DNA from: Petaurus breviceps papuanus
Taxonomy: Eukaryota > Chordata > Mammalia > Diprotodontia > Petauridae
Assembly (NCBI GenBank): GCA_028583685.1
Contig: JAMXIF010000086.1
Location: 21,235,853-21,299,852, forward strand
Length of the DNA: 64,000 nt
Reading direction: 5' to 3'
Shown piece after piece: positions 1 through 9,945 of this stretch. Each line of letters opens with the position of its first letter. Position 1 is the first letter of the stretch. A program made the position numbers and the translations under genes. The notes under the pieces were generated by a model. It saw only the letters and a list, made by a program, of their open reading frames with translations, did not search any database and was not told the DNA's origin.

Positions 1-606
1 AAAAATAATAATAAAAAAGATATGCAGGGCTTACTTGTCCAGTGTGGCAGAAAGAAACAAGATATCACACTTATCCCTATTTGATTTGGCACTACAGAGG
101 CTAAAAAGTGTAATGGAAAGAAGGCTATGCAATCAATCCTACAAAGATTTGTAATGTAATTTTAAGTTAAAAAGAAATCCAAACTCTGTAATACTCAAGT
201 GCATTCTTTATACCACTGTTTGCATACTCAAGAGTTAGTATTCTATTAAGAAAAGCAAAAAGACCATTTATTAACTTGAGCTCAACAAATAAACAATGAC
301 TTTATAATACCATTGCTCAATGATCAAAGCTCTCTACACAGGGGCAGAAGGACGAGAGTCCAAGTTGAAACTCTGTACCTAGGTTTTTTATTTGCATAAT
401 CAGCTTTGGAAAATTTCTAAAGTCAACCTTCCACAAAAGGCAAGAAAAGAGGCCCAAATCTCATACTTCATCCCCTAACTCCTCCTCTACTAAGGGGTTA
501 AAACTCCTTGCAATATGGAACAGCTCAAGTTCAGAGAACCCAAATTATACATCTCATTCCTTTTAAAGAATTTATTTTTTCCTAGCTCTGGTTATCTGCC
601 AACTTC
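1..606. other. unassigned AT-rich DNA
   Basis: No open frame, splice-flanked exon or familiar repeat could be recognised here. It is part of a 5.9-kb stretch that is almost free of SINEs and LINEs, unlike the rest of the window. Confidence 0.5.
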
Positions 607-809
607 CAGGGATGGAGAACCTGCAGCCTCAAGGCCACATGTAGCCTTCTAGGTCCTTAGGTGCAGCCTTTTGACTTACTCCAAGTTTTACAGAACAAAT
701 CCTTTTATTAAGGGGATCTGTTCTGAAAAGTTTCGATTTGTTCGAAGAGCCACACTTAAGGACCTAGAGAACTACTTATGCCCTCAAGGCCACAGGTTCC
801 TCACCCCTG
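607..809. mobile_element. palindromic hAT-type MITE, copy 1 (203 bp)
   Basis: The element starts CAGGGATGGAGAACC and ends GGTTCCTCACCCCTG, so the termini are inverted copies of a CAGGGGTGGGGAACC-type end. The inverted repeat extends across nearly the whole element: the CCTCAAGGCCACATG, AGGTCCTTAGG and ACAAATCC blocks recur inverted in the right half. A 202-bp sister copy lies at 37180-37381. CAGGG ends and the small size fit a non-autonomous hAT (Charlie-like) element. I see no clean 8-bp target duplication around this copy. It has no coding capacity. Confidence 0.8.
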
Positions 810-1796
810 GAGATGCTTTCCCTTTTAGGAAAGAATGCATATGAGTGCTGAAAGGGAATCTTTACAAATTAATAAAGTGTAAACCTTTGCAAATACTTTT
901 CTCAGCAAGTAAATTCATGATTACTGCATATGGCTGGATTGGTTTCTTAAAGGTATAAAAGACTTCCTGTTTAAGTCTGGAAATCTAGTGGAGAGAGAAG
1001 CAGAAATTACTAATAAAAAATATCAGTTGGTTGGATTTGAACCAAGAGTAACATTAACTGGGTCACCTGGATAAAAACAATTCCTCTAAGTTCAACATCT
1101 CACAAATGAATTCATCCGAAGAGCTCAGATGAGAATAGATACATAAAAAATACACACTCTCCATAATGTCTCAGGCTGGCAAAAGGAAAAACAAAAAACC
1201 AAAAAACTGGGATATCATGCGAAAAAATGTATGGAGGGTTATCTAGGTATGGGCATAAAAGAAAACCATCATTGTTCTCTACCTCTCTAAATCCGGTTTG
1301 AAAATATGTATATTATAGATCCCGGAGACCATGAATAAGCAAATGTGTATGATTCCAAAACTGGATAGGAGAAAACTATATACTCGGCTCCAGCTTTTGG
1401 ACTTTAGTCATTTTTTTCCACTTCAAAAGCGAACTAAGTTTGATGAAAACAAAATAAAACTTGGTTAGAATGTAAGGTGGTCAGATATTTCAAAGAATAT
1501 GGTAGGCACAGCCATAGAAATGTAGATATGAAATCCATGTAATATACCTAATGACTTCAAGAACTCTGGTACTACATGGCACTGGTAATAGGGGTAGTAG
1601 TAGCAGGAAGAATGGCCTTAGGCAGAGCAAAAATGCTACTTTGGGTATCATTTATAGGAGCAAAAATCTTCATTAAACAAAGGAAAACGTTGGGAATCTG
1701 ACCCACAAATATGCTTCTTAGGGTTGAAAAATATTCACACATTTTCTGTTTCAAAACATCCTGCCAAATTCTCAAAGAACAAAAAAAGCCATCGTA
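810..1796. other. unassigned, repeat-poor DNA
   Basis: No repeat family, RNA gene or coding segment recognised. Short open frames here have no visible domain or splice context. Confidence 0.5.
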
Positions 1797-1800
1797 TTAC

Positions 1801-1978
1801 CAAGTAACTTGTGTTGCACTATGATCAGCGAAGCTCTTTCTGTTAGAAATAGAAAAGTCTAGTCTTCTAGAACCTTGCATTGATTGGACTTTTCTGGTGG
1901 TGTCGTCTGGAGTGGGTTGCAGAGGATTTGCAGTCATTTCACCCCACTGATGCAGACTGGAGTCAGGAGAAGGTGGAA
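1801..1978 (-). other. weak candidate exon (minus strand)
   Basis: On the minus strand a pyrimidine-rich acceptor-like sequence (CTTCCTTCCTTGCTGTCCAG) ends just before 1978. The frame that follows is open for about 60 codons, runs through PPSPDSSLHQWGEM and KSFADHSATQVTW, and reaches a GTAATA donor-like site just past 1801. The segment is 178 bp long and would start in phase 1. It lies in SINE-free DNA 2.4 kb downstream, on the minus strand, of a promoter-like region. I do not recognise the protein and the donor is weak, so this may be chance. Confidence 0.2.
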
Positions 1979-2887
1979 CTGGACAGCAAGGAAGGAAGCG
2001 AGATGCGCCACAAGCGTTAGCCACCGTGCATATTGTGCTGATAGAAAATGAGCACCCCTGCAGGGGCACTGGAGCTGTCACCCACCTATCAGTGTGACTG
2101 GTTCTCAGTTTAACAGTGGAAACCTCCCTGACATACCAGTTGATGATTCTTGGGGTGAGGGGTGCTTGAACTTATTTGAGATGATGTGATGAGGCACTTG
2201 GAAACACAATAGAAAAACAATGTTCAGATTTTTACTAGGGCTAATGAGCAAAAAAAAAAATACATGGAGAATTTACTTCCAAAATATTATATGAACAGTA
2301 TCAAAAACAATGCTATCTAAGACAAAGCCTTTAGATATGCACATATTGTACATTCATAAAGTTCCTGCTTTCAGAGCCTATACTCCAGTCCTTCCCTAAA
2401 GGTATAGTAAAGACATATTAATTCTACTGTAATAAGAGGCTCTCCTCTTACACGCCACACACGGACACACATATACATATATACACTGATTAGTTCATCT
2501 ATGCTTTCCAATACAGGCAGCATGACACATGATGTCATAAGCCCTGGCACCTTCACCCATTATATAAAACTTCAATACATTACAAGACGTCAAATACGTT
2601 GAGCAAGTACTCAGAAAGGGTTGGGTTTGCAATGATTCAGGTGTTGATTTCTAATGTATTTCATGAGAGTGGGAATATTTCCTAAACAGTTAGAACAATT
2701 CTTCAATTCATGACACCTACACATTGTGTGTGTTTTAAATCAGTTGTTAACATTGCAAACTCTTCTTTCACAGCTGTTCTGAATTCAGCAAAATCTACCA
2801 ATTTTTTTTAAAGACCCAAATGGATAAAGGATGTTAAAAGAGGTCTATGCCCTTCTCTTTCCTCCTGGGAATTCTAAGACACTGTCG
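1979..2887. other. unassigned, repeat-poor DNA
   Basis: Nothing recognised apart from short open frames without domains. No SINE or LINE is visible. Confidence 0.5.
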
Positions 2888-2930
2888 CGCGCACACACAT
2901 ACACTCACACACACACACACACACACACAA
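2888..2930. repeat. (CA)n microsatellite
   Basis: Imperfect CA run beginning with a CGCGCGCA segment. It is likely length-polymorphic. Confidence 0.95.
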
Positions 2931-3385
2931 ACCCAACATTCCTCTTCTTTAGGTTTATTAGGTAAAATCCTTGCATGAATTGATCATCAAGCATTAGGAA
3001 CACAATCTGTTGGCTTCTTGGTTTTGTAATGCTAGTAATTAAGAACTATGATCCCATTTTTAAATATTTATTTTTTTATATAATCAATAGTGACTCAGTC
3101 AAGAATCTGATTTTACATATATTTTAGCAATAAGCTTTACTTGATGCCAACACTGATTCAAAAGACTCAGGCATCTGGGAGCTGTCACAATATTTTACAA
3201 ACATCATCCTGAGCCTTACAGACAGAAGGGAATATTGATTACTCACCATATCCAGGAATGCCTCCTAAAGGGGAAATTATTCACGTGCATCATGTTCGCA
3301 GGTCTTCTAACATTAGTATTTTCCCCGCCTTAGACTTTCTCTGCTCTGTTTTTCATTGATGAATTCTAACTCTCCAGCTGGAGCT
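2931..3385. other. unassigned, repeat-poor DNA
   Basis: No family or gene recognised. It continues the SINE-free left end of the window. Confidence 0.5.
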
Positions 3386-3511
3386 GCCACCATGGGTGAT
3401 TATTGCAACAAGTACTGTCTTCTGAAATGCCCCCCCTCCCCCCTGAAAGCTAACCACAACTACAAGAAGCCTTCCAGGATTTGAAGCAAGATTCATCACA
3501 GGTCACTGCAG
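3386..3511 (+). other. exon-like segment with Kozak ATG and consensus donor
   Basis: A strong initiation context (GCCACCATGGG, ATG at 3392) opens a 30-codon frame that begins MGDYCNKYCLLKC and stops before a textbook CAG|GTATGT donor, with the exon end at 3511. The combination could be a 5' exon carrying a short upstream frame. With no acceptor or downstream exon identified, and no recognised product, this is only a candidate. Confidence 0.2.
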
Positions 3512-4300
3512 GTATGTGTCCATCCATTAATGTTACAACAGCTCATCAACCCCCCAAAAATCATCAGTACAATCCGTGAAATCCTAAACGACAGAAAATA
3601 TTGTCCTGGTTAAAAATCCAAACAATTCGAATAGAAATTAAAGCATCTTCCTAAGAAGGACTCTGGAATGTGGGAAAAGGTTAGTCAAGAGGCAGTGGCT
3701 TGTTTTCTTGGTTAAAGGGGTATTTGTGGGGAGATACAAAACTTCAGATCGCTGTGCCATGCTGTCCTTTAAGGAGCGAGATTGCTTTTTCTTCTTTCTC
3801 AGACACATATTCCTGTGTGGTCACTTGGATGCAGTGCTCTGTTCTCAGACGTATTAGACAAAGAATAGGGGAAGAGGGGTATTAAAAAAAACCACGTATA
3901 ACCAAAGCAAACTTCTCTTCAAAATTTCTGGTCATTGTGTTTTTTTTTTCCTCTCTTTTTTTTCCTCATCTGCAAAAGTAGTAGGAAGGCAGTGAGTAAT
4001 TTGGACTTTGCATGCCAGGATTACCATTAGCTCCTATCAGGCTTTCTGAAGGGGCTTTCATGAGCAGATTCATTTCTGCTGCCTAACTCCATAATAAGGC
4101 TGTCTGCTCTCTTTAAGTAAAATGACTAAGCTATTGATCCTCTCACTGCAGACAGAGGCTCCTTTAATTTGCTGTTCCCCAGACCACGCGAGGGCTTTTC
4201 GTATTTTGCTTTGAAAGAAAACAAATCTCGCAGCTGTTAAGTCAGATGTTATCTGAGAATTTCGTCCCAGCTTTTTTTTTTCCTCCTCTTTCCCCCCAAT
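3512..4300. other. unassigned, repeat-free block with possible constrained sequence
   Basis: No transposon is visible. The stretch about 4090-4270 is compositionally balanced and includes a GATA-like TTATCTGAG and other factor-site-like motifs. It looks like unique regulatory-type DNA upstream of the TATA-bearing segment, but this is an impression, not a measured conservation. Confidence 0.35.
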
Positions 4301-4875
4301 TCAGCTCATTAGTTGTCATTTACTCCTGGGGCGCTGGCATCCTTCAGAAAGGTTCTTGAGCCCAAGCTGTAGAGACCTCTGGCATGCTTTTATAAAACAC
4401 AAAGGCAACGGGCTCCCAAAGGCTTGCAGAATTTCCAGTGGAGCCCCTTGAAATCCCCGGAGCCTTTGCTAACCCTGCCCTGGCGCTCTTCGGTGCAGCA
4501 GCGGCTCCGGACACTTGCAGACTCGCTAACACTGGATTCTTCACACTCTGCAGCAGAATCATCAGCTCCAGGCTGCAGTGAATGCTGCCCGACAGGGGAT
4601 GTGCTGGCGTCAAGGGGGCCCTCTAGGTGGGTTCTCCTGACACAGCAAAGCCTGCTGAGCTCAGTGGCTTGGCTCACAAGAGTCCGAAGAGGAGGAGGAG
4701 GAGGAGGAGAGAAAAGAGGAGGAGGAAAGGAAGGAGGGAGGGAGAGAGGAAAGGAAATGGGGAGGGAGAGAAGGAGGGAGAGAAGGGTTAAAGAAACAGC
4801 TCCATTTGCAAGAAGGCTATTTCTTTCAGTGAGTACTTACAAAGCAAGAAGGGCTAAGCAGTAAAAAAAAAAAAA
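4301..4875. promoter_or_regulatory. promoter-like GC-richer segment with TATA-like box and GA-rich tract
   Basis: GC content and CpG density rise well above the surrounding DNA between about 4400 and 4700. TTTTATAAAAC at 4388-4398 contains a TATAAAA box (4391-4397) and is near-palindromic, so it could serve either strand. It is followed by a GC-rich stretch with CTCCGGACACTTGCAG and then a GGA/GAG purine tract (about 4688-4790) of a kind common near 5' ends of genes. Open frames occur on both strands here (146 codons at 4424-4864), as expected of GC-rich DNA, and show no domain. Direction of any transcript is undetermined. Confidence 0.35.
4688..4792 (+). repeat. GGA/GA-rich purine tract
   Basis: Imperfect GGA, GAAA and GGGA repeats on the plus strand. 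It may be structurally unusual (H-DNA prone) or a GAGA-type regulatory tract. Confidence 0.85.
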
Positions 4876-5875
4876 AAAAGACTTGCAAATAACCTCAGAG
4901 GGGAAAAAAAAGATACCTTGGACAAATACATATTACTGCCATTAGGGGGGTGGTTTTTCTCCCCCTTTCCCCTCCTCTTCCTCCCCCAGAGTAAAGGTGG
5001 AGTATGGGTGGGGGTGGGGAAATGCCTAGAGAGAATTTGAAAACGAAGTGTTTGAGTCAGGTATTCTTCATCTTTAGAGGGTTTGCTTGGTGATGGGTGA
5101 GCCCTCAGCTGCAAATGACCACCCAGTGAATTTTTGGACAGGAAATCCTGTGGAAGCCAGTCCGGGGGGGGGGCAGCCAGTTATAACTTCAGTTACAAGC
5201 CTACATGCGGAAAAATTGCCTGTTTGATTAGGGAGTGTGCTGACCAAGGAGTGTCTAGATAAAACACTGCAACACAGACTGTTTATGTGGTCTATTTCCT
5301 TATTAAGGCTGCCCCTTTTGTTGTAAGACTCCTCTCCTACAATCCCCTGAATGAGCCCCACTCCTGTGGATGCCATATTGGAGCAAGAATAAAATAGTAA
5401 ACTATTTGAGGCTAATAGTGGACTGACACTCTAATGCTGTTTGAAATTAGTAAGAGAAATGCACTTTCCAATCTTGAACAGTTCACTAAATATTAATGTA
5501 TCACTTTTATCCAAGGTGTTTAAAGGGCTGGCTGAACAAAGTGCAATTCCTTGCTTCACTTTCAAGGGAGCCCTGAAAGCTCTGGAAAAAAACACCCCAT
5601 GGGCTGCTTTTATTGAGGAGTTCCCCCAGTGAGAATCAGTCCCCAGGGAACATAGAAAATCATTCATCTTTAATGACAGACAAAAAAAACAACAACCCTA
5701 AATTGAATTAAATTAAGCTTTCACAAGCATCTGAAAGATACTTTCACTCTAAACCACTCTTCTCAGGTGCCCAGGTTCTATGCCTGGATACTAGATCAGC
5801 TTTTCTTCAGGGAAAACTTGAAAATGAGCTTTCATTTTATTAATCAAATAGGGATCTTAATGGAAAGTCCTCTTC
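4876..5875. other. unassigned, repeat-poor DNA
   Basis: It contains an A17-type run, T/C-rich and G-rich homopolymer patches (for example G9 near 5164) and short domainless open frames. No transposon recognised. Confidence 0.45.
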
Positions 5876-5935
5876 TGAGGTGATAGTAGGAATAACTGGC
5901 ATATAGTAAGCACTTAATAAATGCTTATTTGCCAC
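5876..5935 (+). mobile_element. L2/MIR-type 3' tail
   Basis: CTGGCATATAGTAAGCACTT followed by AATAAATGCTTA is the characteristic terminal motif shared by LINE-2 and its SINE partners. Only the tail is present. Confidence 0.6.
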
Positions 5936-5993
5936 TTAATCAAAAGCAAACTGGATATAGTCGGATAGGAGGGAACTACCTTAGGATGAGGGA

Positions 5994-6152
5994 CAGGGTA
6001 GCTAGGTGGCACAGTGAATAGAGCACCGGCCCTGGAGTCATGAGAACCTGGGTTCAGATCTGGCCTCAGGCACTTAACACAAAAACTAGCTGTGTGACCT
6101 TGGGCAAGTCACTTAACCCCAATTGCCCTCCAAAAAGCAAAAAAAAAAAAAA
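5994..6152 (+). mobile_element. WSINE1/SINE1_MD-type tRNA-headed SINE with TSD
   Basis: A tRNA-like head (GTAGCTAGGTGGCACAGTG, CTGGAGTCA, B-box-like GGTTCAGATC) is followed by TGTGACCTTGGGCAAGTCAC, CCCAATTGCC and a poly-A tail. The flanks repeat AGGATGAGGGA (5983-5993 and 6153-6163), an 11-bp target-site duplication consistent with L1-type retroposition. Confidence 0.92.
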
Positions 6153-6153
6153 A

Positions 6154-6364
6154 GGATGAGGGAGAATAGTGGTTTTTCAAGTCCACAAAGCCTCAGTTAT
6201 TCACCGAGGGCCCTGAAGTGCTCTAATCAAATATCATGAAACCATTCAAAAGTAGGCATATTATTAATAACAATAATTGTATTTCTATAATTTGAATAAG
6301 ACATTATCTTATATTTACATATTACTTTTTATTTTTTAATCACTTTCACATCAATTATTCCACC
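6154..6364. other. unassigned AT-rich DNA
   Basis: No feature recognised. Confidence 0.5.
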
Positions 6365-6500
6365 TTAGCAAATAGGTTTATTGCGAGGTAGGTAGGGGTA
6401 AGGTGACTGTTTTATAAATCAGGAGCCTGAGTCACAGAATAAATAAATGACTTTCTCAAGGACACATGGCTACTAGCTATCTTCATAATAAGAGCTAAAC
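6365..6500 (-). mobile_element. MIR/CORE-type SINE fragment
   Basis: Degraded minus-strand MIR core: an inverted GAGGTAGG, CTGAGTCACAGAATAAATAA and GACTTTCTCAAGGACACATG order matches the usual CORE-SINE layout read from the opposite strand. Confidence 0.5.
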
Positions 6501-6834
6501 CCTGGGTGTTTTCCTAGGGCTCTCTGAAAATCATGACAATGAAATGACAGAGAGCCTAAGTATTTCAGAGTTGATGCCTAAGTTATGATAAAGGGTAGAA
6601 ATGACCCCATCAGGATGGGATAACATCAAATGATTGATAAGAAGAGTAAATAAGCTTAACTTACCCACTTTTAGGATCATATATTCTTCACCTGGATATG
6701 TGTTCCTAAGATGACCAAAGGATTCACAAAGAGTTGTGAACCCTGCTTCACTTACTCCCTTTCCTCCTCATCCCCGTGCTTCTTTACCCACAGTGATTCT
6801 ACCAATTTTTCATTTATGTGTTCTATGATAGTCA

Positions 6835-7250
6835 AAACTCCATTGAACAAATTCCAAGAAGCACCAATTATATGCCAGGCAATGTTCTAGGTTTGGGGGA
6901 TATGAAGACAGAAGCTCATAGTCTCTGATTTCCAGGAGAGTGTGTTTCACAGGGGGTTATAATAGTGTGAGGAGCTTTGAGAAGAGAGCACCTAAATAGC
7001 TAGGGGGATAATGAAAGCTTAAATGAAAGGGGGAAAAGATTCGAAGGGGCTGAAGGGAGGAGGAAGAGCCCTCTAGGAATGGGAGGGCTTTATCACAGCC
7101 TAAGGACCCAGAAGTGGGAGAGGGAATAGTGAGTTCAGGGAATGGCAAGCACAACAATTTTTGGTCAGAAGGTAATGAAGAGAATTAATGTGGAGTCTGG
7201 AAAGATGAGGAAGACTATAATCTGTAAAGCAAAGGAATATGAAGGGAAGG
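6835..7250 (-). mobile_element. LINE-2 fragment
   Basis: ATATGCCAGGCAATGTTCTA followed by a GGGGATATGAAGACA block is the inverted L2 3' region. The downstream purine-rich part is consistent with inverted L2 coding sequence, but highly diverged. Confidence 0.45.
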
Positions 7251-7261
7251 GCCTAACTCTC

Positions 7262-7315
7262 TGAATTGTAATGTGCCTGGCACATCTTAACACTCCATGA
7301 ATATTTTATTAATAA
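7262..7315 (+). mobile_element. L2-type tail
   Basis: GTGCCTGGCACATCTTAACA and CTCCATGAATATTTTATTAA resemble the L2 terminal motif. Confidence 0.5.
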
Positions 7316-7589
7316 TAATCCCATTTGACACTAGCCTGGCTAATTAATCAAATTAATCAATGAAGCACTTTACAAACACAAGTTTAATAAAATGCATTTT
7401 AATTGTCAGGCCACCAAAATAAACTTTAAAATCACACAATGTTCAAAGTAAGCATAGATTTCTAATGAATTTTAAAGGTAACCTAGATTTTTTTATGGTT
7501 TTCATTTTAATGACTGTATGTAATGTAGAGGCATAAATTATACCCAAGTAAAAATGAAAGGTACTATTGATGACTATTAATGTATATGT

Positions 7590-7695
7590 TCTTTGCTTAA
7601 TCTCCTATTAGAGTATAAATTTCCCCTTTATAACCTGGCACCCAGTATAGTGCCTTGCACATACTAATGAAATACTTAATGAATATTTCTCAAAT
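7590..7695 (+). mobile_element. LINE-2 3' end
   Basis: CCTGGCACCCAGTATAGTGC, CTTGCACATACTAATGAAA and a terminal AATGAATATTT follow the L2 3' order. Confidence 0.6.
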
Positions 7696-7924
7696 TAAGT
7701 ATAAAGAATGAAAAATTAACATATTCTCTCTTCTAGAAAGCAACCAAGGGAAAAAATTCCAAGAACATAAATTAATGAGCAGCGTAATATAAAACTCAAG
7801 ACAAGGAATTTTGAAACTCAAGGAATAGAAATAGTTGTAGGCTTTTTTCATCAGTTTGAATTAAAATCAGAAGGACTGTGACTAGGTTTTCTACGTGAAG
7901 GGTATTTTTTGTTTTGTGACTAAG

Positions 7925-8205
7925 TAGCTTAGATAGAGGCTGCTGGTGGTGCTGGGCCTGGAGTCAGGATGACCTGAGTTCAAATTCAGCCTCGGACACT
8001 CCCTAGCTCTGTGATCCTGGGTGTGTCACTTCACCTCTGTTCCCCCACTTTTCTCAGCTATAAAATGGGGATAGTAACAGCACCTACCTCCCAGGGTGGT
8101 TGTGAGGATGAAATGAGACCATATTTGTAAAAAAACACTTAGAACAGCATGTGTCATATAGCTGGTGCTTAATTAATGCTTATTAATTAAGCATTTCTCC
8201 CTGTT
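7925..8205 (+). mobile_element. MAR1/MIR-type tRNA-headed SINE
   Basis: The element has a tRNA-like head, CTGGAGTCAGGATGACCTGA, a B-box-like GAGTTCAAATTC, GTGATCCTGGGTGTGTCACT, then a CORE/L2-like body (TATAAAATGGGGATAGTAA, GTTGTGAGGATGAAATGAGA) and an L2-like tail ending TTAATTAATGCTTA. Confidence 0.85.
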
Positions 8206-8640
8206 TCCTAATACTCCTGTAAAAGTGTGAGGTACCTACATCTGCATAGCACTGCTATGCTTTCTTCTTTATCAGCAGCTTTTCTAGGGAATAATGTTTA
8301 CTTAATGCAATACCACAAGAAATGGGCTTTCTAGAGGGCACTGAATAATCTTAAGAGAAAAAGAGAGACCTCTGTTAGTTTGATAAAGGATTAATATTTA
8401 TGTAACATGATTTAAATCGACTAATTCAACTCGTGCTTTAATAGCAGAACAGATTTGGAATATTACTTAGCATAAGTGACATCTTCAAAAACAACTTGGT
8501 ATAATGAATTGATGAAATCATAGACTACTTTTCCTCTGATAAGTATAAAAATAAAATTACAAGGACAAAAACCACAGTTGCTTGAACTCTGAGAAACAGA
8601 GGCAAGGAAGATAATTCTGGAAAATGACTATTAGTTAACA
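8206..8640. other. unassigned AT-rich DNA
   Basis: No repeat or gene recognised. Confidence 0.5.
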
Positions 8641-8649
8641 TTTTAACAG

Positions 8650-8790
8650 ACTTTTTGCCACTCTTTGTGTGACCCTGGGTAAGTCATTTAAATCCAAATC
8701 CTTTGGACCTCATTTTCCTGAACTTTCAGGAAAAGTTAGATAAATTCTTTGGTTTCTTCCTGCTCCACAACTATAGTCCTATGAAGATTT
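8650..8790 (+). mobile_element. MIR-like SINE fragment
   Basis: TGTGTGACCCTGGGTAAGTC, a CTCATTTTCCTGAAC segment and a terminal TATAGTCCTATGA match the plus-strand order of old MIR-like SINEs. Confidence 0.6.
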
Positions 8791-9375
8791 TCTCTATATT
8801 CTTGAGAACTTTTCTGGGATGAGAAAGGGATTGTTTTACTTTATTTTATTTTTCCATTCTGGGTCTCATTTCCCTTTTCTAATCAAAAATGAAAAACTTA
8901 TTTACAAAAGAGTGTTTTCCAATAGACCTGTTTACAGTGAGAGTATGGCAGATGTCTCCTGAGACAGATAGGCAGTAGGAATGGGGCTTCTCTCCACTGA
9001 GAGACAAGACACCTTGCAGAGGAACCACAGGGTCAAAGATCCTTCTTTGCTCATCTGCCATTTGTACCACTCTGAAATGCAGTTGGCTCTCCCTCGTTTA
9101 TGGAAAGATTCTTCTTCTTCTTTGTTTATATTGTTTCTATTGATGGTTATTAAGTTTATAATAAAAAAGGTTATTTTAAAAATTGTCAAGTTAATGACAG
9201 AAATCTTGATGCAGACTAGCTGGGCGATGTTTAGACCATCATACCTAAATGAATGCAGGTAGACTGGCTACAAGTGAATAAGGAATAGTGAATAAATTTT
9301 ACAAAAGTTCCAGTTACTCCCTTTATAGAGACATTTAGCAGAATAAACCATGTTTGGCAAGCAAAACTGCCTTTT
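8791..9375. other. unassigned DNA
   Basis: Open frames on both strands between 8879 and 9262 overlap one another and carry no domain. No repeat recognised. Confidence 0.45.
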
Positions 9376-9377
9376 GA

Positions 9378-9640
9378 GTTGTTGTCTAGTTATTCAGTTG
9401 TGTCCGATTCTTTGGGACCCTGTGGACCATAGCACACCAATACTGTCCACGAGTTTTTGTTTGTTTGTTTGTTTTGGCAAGAATACTAGATTCCTTCTCC
9501 AGTGGATTAAGGGAAAAAGAGGTTAACTGACTTGCCCAGGATCACACAGCTAATAAGTGTCCAAGGTTGGATTTGAACTCAGGTCTTCCTGACTCCAGGC
9601 TCAGTACTTTATCCACTAAGCTACCTACCTGCCTCCATTT
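9378..9640 (-). mobile_element. chimeric SINE with BovB/RTE-like part
   Basis: The left part (CAGTTGTGTCCGATTCTTTG, GACCCTGTGGACCATAGCAC, GGCAAGAATACTAGA, TTCCTTCTCCAG) closely resembles the BovB/RTE 3' region known from ruminant Bov-tA SINEs. The right part (ACTTGCCCAGGATCACACAG, GGATTTGAACTCAGG, CTACCTACCTGCC) is an inverted tRNA-like marsupial SINE head. The element is therefore a minus-strand tRNA-head plus RTE-tail SINE, probably mobilised by RTE machinery. A GTTT repeat at about 9459-9475 sits inside it. Confidence 0.8.
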
Positions 9641-9699
9641 TTGAATTAGCAGTGTAGAATTATTCATACCATTTCACAGATGTACAAACTGATGTATTC

Positions 9700-9945
9700 T
9701 AGGCCATCCATTGTAGAAGGGCCATAATAAATCACATTTATATGGGGATTTAATGTTCATAAATTTCTTTCCTCACAACAAACTCATGAGGCAGATAATG
9801 CAAGTATTATAATCCCCATTTTTAAAATGAGGAAACAGAGGCTCATAGAAAAGTGATCTGATAAAATAGGTAGTAAGTGATAGATGCAAGATTAAAAACC
9901 TCAGATTGTGACTTCATTTCCAGAGTTTGTTCCACACCACCAAGT
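9700..9945 (-). mobile_element. MIR/CORE-SINE
   Basis: The order CACATTTATATGG, CTCACAACAAACTCATGAGG, ATCCCCATTTTTAAAATGAG and GAAACAGAGGCTCA is the inverted MIR layout, followed by degraded head sequence. Confidence 0.75.

Noticed and set aside
2880-2900. CGCGCGCA next to CA repeat as a CpG island
   Set aside because: Only a few CpGs at the edge of a microsatellite; the surrounding DNA is AT-rich.
4424-4864. 146-codon plus-strand open frame ending in an Arg/Gly/Glu-rich tail
   Set aside because: The tail is the translated GGA/GA purine tract, frames are open on both strands of this GC-rich block, and there is no domain or good start context.
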